Shown: positions 26,101-31,489 of the stretch, piece by piece
How the letters are laid out: each line of letters begins with the position of its first letter
Numbering within the stretch: the first letter of the stretch is position 1
From: a virus
Direction: 5' to 3' (one strand)
Virus record (IMG/VR): IMGVR_UViG_3300032675_000048
Coordinates: 1-42,758 of that record
DNA: 42,758 nucleotides
The notes under the pieces: generated by a model
The model's database searches: none
The model's input: only the letters and a program-made list of their open reading frames with translations
Told to the model about the DNA's origin: nothing
Translations under genes and position numbers: made by a program

Positions 26101-26246
26101 TAACCGTAAACAATTCTTCGCTTGTGCTCAACAATGCAGCGACTATGTCGTGTACTACCTTGCTTGCTTCAACAACAACAAGCATTGAGTCATGCACTAT
26201 TAATTACACAAACGGTGCAATAACTTCAATTACTGGATTGATCTGA
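23166..26246 (+). CDS. Large tail fibre / receptor-binding protein
   Basis: A 1026-residue protein. Residues 1-240 are a jelly-roll-like domain (GNTLIAIGGG, SSWTINLDPQGSGTATYGWG). A recurring-module copy lies near 320-380. Residues ~385-490 contain a fibre domain (VNISVGIYKDNAGKPGTLVA). Residues ~500-760 have kelch-like blade repeats (IYNSILGVLSNNGIDYLFVIGG, WKLSNPTGSWQYIGEFP), suggesting a beta-propeller. Two fused recurring-module copies occupy ~885-1010. Composition is visibly AT-richer than the head genes. Most likely the main host-recognition protein. Confidence 0.8.
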   Translation: MSVSIVQTANSGLISGTTNSTTVTLTSPPTPGNTLIAIGGGVLSVPSQGFINISGYASINSGIVFQNWEYNSSNVNPVQLSVTYRYLQPGDQSSWTINLDPQGSGTATYGWGVVLIEVSGYVQINYNYAANNVSPGTGGPVTLYGTNPADLILGMGTQMTAQSATQGWSQGAGSTVGFSLLASLESASYFGSLGVWSLSSPGGSVTSYAVNTPVNAANYQWIGGIVSITSSPVTAHSWEADSQQKSLEVSCINQFLDLHESQVVYQGSLLQQTSTGNFNNWQQVGGYMIDQPFVANDSTLGFVRVPITNQNLPAPEVDFTGDITEGSNTIVNVSSIANLFVGMPLYATGIDSDTTIVAISSGVVTMSTYASATLTQNDFVAVADAIGYDHAVNISVGIYKDNAGKPGTLVAQYLVPSSIIESTGNADWPEPQDVLGGKYVVDRLASFPQYQSTPSGINLFQAGQYAVYIQGTSSTSGAPIWTSYYDGSDLTGWISNGNLPPNTNDGYSTVVYCPNAQVLIASVQNNNPWAAIFNQQTGVVGAWQQLNPTGGSSLIYNSILGVLSNNGIDYLFVIGGNDSSSPYNNGINTTYYTSINNDATDNGWSLGPQFPVDTWASFGTSSLNYYQSPYFNMEDGSLVVQNGNVYVNVFTIPGTSTRSGMWKLSNPTGSWQYIGEFPQTVYQGMYAAGSLLTDLGSYTSYPLVAYTSSQTGIANWGMQSLGGNVSQGRCVFENSDGSYTAFWSQQYGGTSYKQEIFPCNWVSVPIGLNNLTSGSTYHLVLSGSTPNNFSNANIPMMNPVAGYSQTSAQISSNGGTTWTSLNASVPCLLYASYKPGTPGNEGMFGFIDDQGARISTYYFGSPSSDLINASQWTVTNFPATLTGYTFTGNTTSGSNTITAIASTTGIVAGMVVSGTGIPVNTTVVSTTSTTIIMSKNAQLSTNGLTFSAGSTIVTINGPLDLSPGMPVSGMGIPNNTSIVTVNNSSLVLNNAATMSCTTLLASTTTSIESCTINYTNGAITSITGLI

Positions 26247-26695
26247 TGGATTCAGAAACAATTTATTTTCCAACTCAATCTCCAGGTGTACCGTACGGTA
26301 CGGTATCGTACTCAAACTTTTCTAACCCTGGCGCAACATGGACAAGCGTTGGAAGTTCGGCAACGGGTACTGGAAATTACGGAGTGACGTACTCGTCGGG
26401 CTCATTAACTTTTAATATTCCAGGAATTTATATTGTTACTGCATCACTTACTTTAATTTCAGGAACTACTAATGATGTTAAATCTGTTGGATTTAGCGTA
26501 AACGGATCATTCTCAAACAGTAACATTTGTCAATCTTCTTATATGACATATGCTGCAGCTCTTGGTCAGTACTACACAATAAGCGGTTCTGTGTGCCAAG
26601 GATACGCTACCGGAAGTGTTATTCACACTTACGCATGGACACAGACTGCCGCAACTATTCAATGCTCTCTTGCAGCAGCATTATTAACGAGTTGA
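26246..26695 (+). CDS. Small jelly-roll-like tail protein A
   Basis: A 149-residue protein, first of three tandem relatives. It opens MDSETIYFPTQ and has the C1q/TNF-like strand pattern YGVTYSSGSLTFNIPGIYIVTASLTL, then FSVNGSFSNSN and SGSVCQGYATGSVIHTYAW. Such domains form trimeric heads on many phage fibres; here each is a separate gene, so they may cap the large fibre encoded just upstream. The start overlaps the fibre's stop by 1 nt (TGATG). Confidence 0.72.
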   Translation: MDSETIYFPTQSPGVPYGTVSYSNFSNPGATWTSVGSSATGTGNYGVTYSSGSLTFNIPGIYIVTASLTLISGTTNDVKSVGFSVNGSFSNSNICQSSYMTYAAALGQYYTISGSVCQGYATGSVIHTYAWTQTAATIQCSLAAALLTS

Positions 26696-26699
26696 TGAC

Positions 26700-27140
26700 A
26701 TGGATTCTGAAACGCTTTGGATGATTGCTCAAAACAGAACGCTTGCAAAAAAACCGTATGGATACATTTATTACGGTTCAAACTCGGTCGTCAACTCATT
26801 TCATGCAATGACTGGCGCAGGGACAGCAAACGCTTTGTACGGAATGACTTTATTGAATAACTCTTTGTACATTCCGGTAACAGGTTTGTACATAGTTAAC
26901 TGTCAATTGGGTTTTGGTTTAAGTGTTGCCGCAGTTGTTTCTGTTGGAATGTTTAGCAACAATAGTGCAATATCTTTAGGAACTTGTAATATGCTAGCCG
27001 GTCTAGGACTAGAAGCAACAGGAAATTATATTGGTGGATTAACTGCTGGACAAACTATTCAACTTGGTGCATACGTGTCCACTACCACAACACAATCAAT
27101 ATATGGGTTTATGGAAATTATTTGTTTGGGAGGATTTTAA
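26700..27140 (+). CDS. Small jelly-roll-like tail protein B
   Basis: A 146-residue relative of the previous protein, opening MDSETLWMIAQNRTLAKKPYG. It shares the YGMTLLNNSLYIPVTGLYIVNCQLG strand pair and a C-terminal AGQTIQLGAYVSTTTT segment. The genes diverge strongly in loops, as expected for ligand-binding heads. It starts 5 nt after protein A ends and abuts protein C. Confidence 0.72.
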   Translation: MDSETLWMIAQNRTLAKKPYGYIYYGSNSVVNSFHAMTGAGTANALYGMTLLNNSLYIPVTGLYIVNCQLGFGLSVAAVVSVGMFSNNSAISLGTCNMLAGLGLEATGNYIGGLTAGQTIQLGAYVSTTTTQSIYGFMEIICLGGF

Positions 27141-27611
27141 ATGGATACCCAAACTCTTGTTGCGTTAAATCAGGCAAATAGCAATTCTCAAAAACCCTGG
27201 GGATACGTAAATTATCCTTCTCAATCACTATCGGGAGGTACCGGCACTCCTGGATGGATTTCTTTTTCATATGGAAATACTGGTTCTTCTTCGTATGGAA
27301 TGGGATGGAACTCTTTAGGTTTAACTATAGGAACAACTGGTATTTATTTTGTTTACTTCACCATGACTGACACGGGAATAGGTAACACTTTTCTTGGTGG
27401 TGGATTATTGTTTGGAGAAAATTTAACGTCTTCTTCTACACCACTAATGATTAATTGTGCATATCCAGGAACAGCAGCTTCCGGTCTTAGCCTTACTGGA
27501 ACTTGGATTGGTCTAATATCTGCAGGCACAGCAGTTCAACTTGCAGGATTTACTATTGTAGACTTTTCATGTAGTGCAACACTTACTTCTGTTTATATTG
27601 GCCCACAATAA
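27141..27611 (+). CDS. Small jelly-roll-like tail protein C
   Basis: A 156-residue third relative, opening MDTQTLVALNQANSNSQKPWG (compare MDSETLW...KPYG in B). It has the common strand pattern YGMGWNSLGLTIGTTGIYFVYF and SAGTAVQLAGFTIVDF. It is probably a tail-tip or fibre-head component made from the same transcript; whether all three are used together or are alternatives is unknown. It is the last clear virion gene of the rightward arm. Confidence 0.72.
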   Translation: MDTQTLVALNQANSNSQKPWGYVNYPSQSLSGGTGTPGWISFSYGNTGSSSYGMGWNSLGLTIGTTGIYFVYFTMTDTGIGNTFLGGGLLFGENLTSSSTPLMINCAYPGTAASGLSLTGTWIGLISAGTAVQLAGFTIVDFSCSATLTSVYIGPQ

Positions 27612-27624
27612 AAACGGTTCAAAA

Positions 27625-27705
27625 ATGACCTGTACTAATACAAAAGCGCCAGTTCAAACGTGGCCTGGTGAGACAGACACCACTCCTGGCAACGACGTTT
27701 ACTAG
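27625..27705 (+). CDS. Possible 26-residue peptide
   Basis: A short frame from ATG 27625 to TAG 27705, encoding a Thr-rich peptide with PVQTWPGETDTTPGND. It fills the otherwise empty gap between the jelly-roll triplet and the membrane protein gene. No ribosome site is obvious, so translation is uncertain. Confidence 0.3.
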   Translation: MTCTNTKAPVQTWPGETDTTPGNDVY

Positions 27706-27710
27706 CTTGT

Positions 27711-28028
27711 ATGAATCCCAACGAGGCCATATTGCAGATGCTCCAGAACCTCACTGATACGGTTACGCAAAACCGTAGAGAGGCAATGGAAGAGCATAAG
27801 GCATTAAAGCGTTCCATTGATACGTTGTCTGAAAGAGTCAACGTGCAGAACGGTCGCATTGGGAAAATTGAATCAGCTCGGGTAGCCGATCGAGAAGTGC
27901 GGAAAGCACTTTCCGAAGATCTCAGCAAGAGGCAGCACCGTGCGTACTTCTGGATTACTACTGCTGTCGCTATTATCGCTGCCGTACTTGGCTCAACCGT
28001 ATACGTTCTTATCGGACACCTAGGATAA
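27711..28028 (+). CDS. XhlA-like coiled-coil membrane protein (holin accessory)
   Basis: A 105-residue protein: an N-terminal ~70-residue coiled coil (LQNLTDTVTQNRREAMEEHK, SIDTLSERVNVQNGRI) and one C-terminal transmembrane helix (WITTAVAIIAAVLGSTVYVL, ~residues 81-100). This layout matches XhlA/haemolysin-type proteins that assist phage lysis in Gram-positive bacteria. It lies just upstream of an HNH protein and a cysteine peptidase. Role in lysis is inferred from architecture and position. Confidence 0.7.
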   Translation: MNPNEAILQMLQNLTDTVTQNRREAMEEHKALKRSIDTLSERVNVQNGRIGKIESARVADREVRKALSEDLSKRQHRAYFWITTAVAIIAAVLGSTVYVLIGHLG

Positions 28029-28031
28029 GTT

Positions 28032-28472
28032 ATGAGCATTCTTCACCGTACACTCGACGAACTGGTTGCATATCCAAAGCATGAGCCGAGAACTGAATCC
28101 TCGACCTATAAGAGAACACACCATCATTTGGTCTACGAACTTGACGCCCCTTGCTGGGTCTGCGGAATCCGTCACTCCGAAGGTGGGGCGATGGAAACGC
28201 ATCACTCGCATTTTGAATGGGCGTCTCAGAATGGCCTTGACCTTGAAAAGGTAACCGCAGACTGGCCGGATATCACCGACCGCGAGAAGCTGGGGCAATG
28301 GGTTGACTCGGAGGCGAACATGCTGGTGCTGTGCTCAACGCATCACAGAGGACAGCACACTGGCATTCATTCCATCTCCTACCCCGCATGGCTTCTCCAG
28401 CGTTACCAGGGTGAGGACTTCACGTTCATCTCACAGCCCACAGCCAAAATCGGACTTCACGAGGGAAAGTAA
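28032..28472 (+). CDS. HNH-type nuclease-like protein
   Basis: A 146-residue protein with a probable ββα-metal fold: CWVCG (one Cys pair), METHHSHFEWA, then EANMLVLCSTHHRGQHTG, giving the H...N...H arrangement and a second Cys/His cluster. HNH proteins in phages act as packaging nickases or homing-type nucleases; the distance from terminase argues against a core packaging role here. It ends directly on the ATG of the peptidase gene (TAATG). Confidence 0.75.
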   Translation: MSILHRTLDELVAYPKHEPRTESSTYKRTHHHLVYELDAPCWVCGIRHSEGGAMETHHSHFEWASQNGLDLEKVTADWPDITDREKLGQWVDSEANMLVLCSTHHRGQHTGIHSISYPAWLLQRYQGEDFTFISQPTAKIGLHEGK

Positions 28473-29173
28473 TGAAGCTTGGACGCCTTGCTGCCACCCG
28501 CCCGCATGGGCTCAAAGACCTTGCCGTCTACGCGCAGGGCAAACTTCCTGCTCCTCCAGATAACGTCCCTGCTCCTGTGGTGGACTGGCGCATGGATCTC
28601 AACGACACCTATGGGATCTGCACCATCGCCGGTGTTGACCACTTGATTGCTGCGTGGGATGAGGAAGTCAAAGAGAACGACCCTCGCCCCAACGACAGCG
28701 AGCTGCTCTCCACATACATGGATCTTACGGGTGGCGCTGATACCGGATTGAATGAAGCCCTCGTCTTGCAGCAGTGGCAGTCAAAGGGTCTGTTTGGAAC
28801 AAAGATCGCAGGATACGCTCCTGTCCACCCACAAGACATTGTGGCCCTGCATCAAGCCATTGCCTTCTATGGTGGCGCGTATCTGGGAATCATGTGCCCT
28901 GAGTCATGCAAGCGCCAAGCCGTTGGCAATCAGCCCTGGACCTACGTGCCGAACTCTCCCATTGAGGGCGGACACTGCATCGTTGCTGTCGGGTATGACC
29001 AGTTCTCAATCAAGTGCGTGTCGTGGGGCAAGCTGGTGGATGTCAGCTACGGATTCCTTGCTCACTACTTAGAAGAAGCGTGGGCAATCCTCGGTCAAGA
29101 GATGGTCGAGGCGAAGGGTGATGCGTTGGGTATTGACCTTTCCACCTTGCAAGCAGACCTACCAACCTTGTAA
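28472..29173 (+). CDS. Papain-like cysteine peptidase (putative cell-wall or virion peptidase)
   Basis: A 233-residue protein with a papain-fold signature: Cys50 in NDTYGICTIAGVDH, His168 in EGGHCIVAVGYDQ, and a following VSWGK strand. N-terminal residues 1-35 are extended. No signal peptide. It sits beside an XhlA-like membrane protein, so it may cleave peptidoglycan cross-links as a second lysin; a virion-associated or polyprotein-processing role is possible. Proteins of this kind are common in actinobacterial phages and prophages, with function rarely shown. It is the last rightward gene before the hairpin zone. Confidence 0.7.
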   Translation: MKLGRLAATRPHGLKDLAVYAQGKLPAPPDNVPAPVVDWRMDLNDTYGICTIAGVDHLIAAWDEEVKENDPRPNDSELLSTYMDLTGGADTGLNEALVLQQWQSKGLFGTKIAGYAPVHPQDIVALHQAIAFYGGAYLGIMCPESCKRQAVGNQPWTYVPNSPIEGGHCIVAVGYDQFSIKCVSWGKLVDVSYGFLAHYLEEAWAILGQEMVEAKGDALGIDLSTLQADLPTL

Positions 29174-29182
29174 AGTACTACA

Positions 29183-29209
29183 ACGAGAGCGTTCCAGTCC
29201 CGCTCTCGT
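29183..29209 (+). terminator. Hairpin after the last rightward gene
   Basis: A perfect 9-bp stem (29183-29191 with 29201-29209, ACGAGAGCG) with a 9-nt loop, 10 nt after the peptidase stop. No U-run follows, so termination strength is uncertain. Confidence 0.5.
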
Positions 29210-29270
29210 AATGGGGGTAGGGGTCGAGCGGCGTTGGTAGCGGCGCTGCTCCCCCTCTCTCACAAAGAAC

Positions 29271-29300
29271 AAGGGCCAGGGAATTATTCCCCGGCCCTTT
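29271..29300. terminator. Bidirectional terminator at the convergence point
   Basis: Arms 29271-29283 and 29287-29299 form 12 pairs with one A-C mismatch around a TTA loop; AA precedes and TTT follows the GC-rich stem, so it can act in both directions. It lies between the rightward arm (ends 29173) and the leftward arm (ends 29364). Two more small stems follow at 29305-29322 (CTGAATA) and 29330-29346 (GACTGC). Confidence 0.75.
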
Positions 29301-29363
29301 GTCACTGAATACCCCTATTCAGACACAGCGACTGCATCCGGCAGTCATTGCTCCGCAACATTA

Positions 29364-29570
29364 CTACAAAAATGGAACAGATCCAACCCCAAGGCATTGA
29401 AAACAATATCCGTAATACTTCATGTCTGACGTGTAGATCAATCCATTGCCCCAACAAATTGAGCACGTTGTCCATTTTGCATCAGGTATTGATGTTTGTT
29501 CTGAGCGCGATTGACCAGTAGCTGTGCGTTTACTTGACCAACCTATCTCGCGACGGATTCCCGCAAGCAT
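29364..29570 (-). CDS. Small DnaJ-type zinc-finger protein
   Basis: A 68-residue protein with two CxxCxGxG-like knuckles, CSICWGNG and CFQCLGVG, the pattern of the DnaJ zinc centre, in its C-terminal half. The N-terminus is basic and Ser/Arg rich. The ATG follows AAAGGGG. It is the last gene of the leftward arm, 21 nt after the metallophosphoesterase. The same motif type appears in the capsid protease fusion. Function unknown. Confidence 0.7.
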   Translation of the reverse strand: MLAGIRREIGWSSKRTATGQSRSEQTSIPDAKWTTCSICWGNGLIYTSDMKYYGYCFQCLGVGSVPFL

Positions 29571-29591
29571 GATGCCCCTTTGTAACTAAAG

Positions 29592-30626
29592 TCACTTTAG
29601 CAACCAGAGCAGATACTCTGCAGTAATCTCGCCTTTTTCTGGGGACACGAACGCTGCTCGCTGGCCGGGCCTTCCCTTTGCACCAACAAACTCCGTGGCA
29701 TACTGGCTTCCGCTCTCTGTGGATGGAGTGACAAACACACGTCCACCATTCGCCATTGATAGTGTCATTGCTTGATGGAAGTGACCCATCCAACAATCTC
29801 TGAATTCTGGAAGCACACCAGTTGCCCACGCATTGACCTTACGAAGAATTCCAAATGCTGGCACGTTGCCACCAAAAGATTTGATCTGGTCACCGTGACA
29901 AAGGAGCGCAGTGTAGTTCCCAATGCGTACCATCGAGTACCATCCGCCCTCCGGTTCAACCCAGTTCAGACGTTTTTGTTTGCGTAGTTTGTCGCGGACA
30001 ATACCGACAAGGATTGCATCAGTGTTGTCTGATCGTGGGTGATCACCTGACTTTGCACGCCCCATGCGCCCATGGTTTCCAGCAACCCACGTCACGTTGA
30101 CTTTCTCAAAATGTTCCAGCAAGGTCATGATGGATTCTTCGACAAGGTTGGCAGCAACAAAAATCTGCGACAGCACACCACCGGGAGCAATCTCCCATGC
30201 TTGTCCTGGGAAGATATTTGTTCCCTCAACAAGGTCGCCCCCAAGAAGCAGCCAACATTCTGGAACAGGGTGAGCCGCGCGCTGGATCTCGGTAACTTTG
30301 ATGGCACGTCGCACACAGTCGCGTACTCGATCTGCACAAACATCTGGGTCATATGCTTCTGGACCGTGAGTTACTTTTCCAAGCTGCCAGTCCGTAAGAT
30401 GAAGAACCATTGTTTCTGGCTTTGGACGTTTGTCTGCTTTGGGTCCAGGAATAGGAGAAGGTGTTCCCACAACAATTTGCGCGTCGTGAGCTGCCTGATA
30501 CACCGCTTGAATGAAGTCAGCGTTCTTTCGTTTGGATTCTGAAAGCTGACGTTGGAGTTTGCGATTGATTGACTCAAGCTCTGTCAATCTTTGATGAGAA
30601 TTAAACTCATCAGCGAGGGCAGCCAC
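29592..30626 (-). CDS. Calcineurin-like metallophosphoesterase
   Basis: A 344-residue protein starting at GTG 30626 behind AAGGGG. The N-terminal ~50 residues are coiled-coil (LTELESINRKLQRQLSESKR). The core shows the metallophosphoesterase motif set: HLTDWQLGK (Asp79, with Gln where His is common), LLGGDLVEG, VAGNHGR, LCHGD and GHFHQA. These bind two metal ions and hydrolyse phosphodiesters. Related phage enzymes are annotated as DNA-processing phosphoesterases; the substrate here is unknown. It overlaps the upstream RHRxGxCxC gene by 17 nt. Confidence 0.88.
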   Translation of the reverse strand: MAALADEFNSHQRLTELESINRKLQRQLSESKRKNADFIQAVYQAAHDAQIVVGTPSPIPGPKADKRPKPETMVLHLTDWQLGKVTHGPEAYDPDVCADRVRDCVRRAIKVTEIQRAAHPVPECWLLLGGDLVEGTNIFPGQAWEIAPGGVLSQIFVAANLVEESIMTLLEHFEKVNVTWVAGNHGRMGRAKSGDHPRSDNTDAILVGIVRDKLRKQKRLNWVEPEGGWYSMVRIGNYTALLCHGDQIKSFGGNVPAFGILRKVNAWATGVLPEFRDCWMGHFHQAMTLSMANGGRVFVTPSTESGSQYATEFVGAKGRPGQRAAFVSPEKGEITAEYLLWLLK

Positions 30627-30846
30627 AAAGCCCCTTACGGTGTCGGCTTACTCCGCTCAAACTCAAAATGTGACCTCGTTCCTTGAGCACAAAAGTAATT
30701 GAAGCGTGAGTAATGCTTGGATCATCAAGAGCATTGATTAAATCTTTTTTGTCTTGGGAATCCATTTGATCCAACAATTTTTGAATGGAACAACCTTTTT
30801 GAGTTCCAGTCCTATTTTGTTGCTGTATATCGTTGAGCAGTCCCAT
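30610..30846 (-). CDS. Small HTH-like protein with RHRxGxCxC motif
   Basis: A 78-residue protein ending in a compact helical domain: QDKKDLINALDDPSITHASI, FVLKERGHILSLSGVSRHRK and GLCGC. The pattern 'S-x2-SVxRHRxGxCxC' recurs in small proteins of actinophages and looks like a DNA-binding helix-turn-helix. The N-terminus (GLLNDIQQQNRTGTQKG) is extended. It is followed directly by the metallophosphoesterase, so the pair may act together. Confidence 0.72.
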   Translation of the reverse strand: MGLLNDIQQQNRTGTQKGCSIQKLLDQMDSQDKKDLINALDDPSITHASITFVLKERGHILSLSGVSRHRKGLCGCPR

Positions 30847-30905
30847 GCAGTTCCTTTATAAGGGAAACAGTACAAATTGTAATTTCTGCATTTTAGGGCA
30901 AATTC

Positions 30906-31172
30906 CTACTTTTGCCCAGATTCGTCAGCCAAAACAAGATAACCAACTGCGTCTACAAAATCATCTCGATTGTCTCTGTTTGATGCACGAACAAGTTTCA
31001 TGCCTGCCAGCATAAGCGCAACCGTTCGTGGCGGAATAGCGTCTTGCATAAGAAGAGCGCCCCACACAATTCCAATGCGCGTGAGGTTGTCCTCGGGATT
31101 ACCGTAATCTTTTTGCCGGTCGCCACGAACAATTGAACGGGCAATCTCAAGCAGATCGTTTTCTTCGTTCAC
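30906..31172 (-). CDS. DUF6378-like conserved phage protein
   Basis: An 88-residue protein whose whole length matches a widespread small phage family: ARSIVRGDRQKDYGNPEDN, then VWGALLMQDAIPPRTVALML, AGMKLVRASNRDNRDDFVDA and VGYLVLADE. The family (DUF6378-type, by memory) is all-helical and of unknown function, usually in replication or regulatory clusters. It overlaps the virion-like gene upstream by 4 nt. A 59-nt gap separates it from the next gene. Confidence 0.75.
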   Translation of the reverse strand: MNEENDLLEIARSIVRGDRQKDYGNPEDNLTRIGIVWGALLMQDAIPPRTVALMLAGMKLVRASNRDNRDDFVDAVGYLVLADESGQK

Positions 31173-31489
31173 GGTAACAATGTGTTTGGAACAATGAGAA
31201 CCGAGATGGTCCCAACTGCTTGACCGACACCACGAGAAATGCCTGCGCCCTGAAATGTTCCCGACATTGAAGTCGTGTCAACGCGGGCACGATACTCGCC
31301 TGTTCCTGTACGCCATACGGTGTTTGTTCCTGGCGTTAAGGCTCCGGTGTATGTGAACTTGATTGGTCCCACGGTGCCACAAGTGAAATTGAATTCCACA
31401 ATGTCAGGGTCTACAAGATTCCCCGATTCATCTATGACGGAGAATGGGAAATCGACAAGGTCTCCCTGCACGTATTTTGTGATGCTCAT
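31169..31489 (-). CDS. Small beta-sandwich fibre-associated protein
   Basis: A 106-residue protein with a beta pattern typical of small baseplate or fibre proteins: VQGDLVDFPFSVIDESGNLV, VEFNFTCGTVGPIKFTYTG and GTGEYRARVDTT. It starts inside an ATGA overlap with the giant repeat protein and overlaps the DUF6378-like gene downstream. Likely attached to the fibre complex of the leftward arm; the family is not named with confidence. Confidence 0.65.
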   Translation of the reverse strand: MSITKYVQGDLVDFPFSVIDESGNLVDPDIVEFNFTCGTVGPIKFTYTGALTPGTNTVWRTGTGEYRARVDTTSMSGTFQGAGISRGVGQAVGTISVLIVPNTLLP

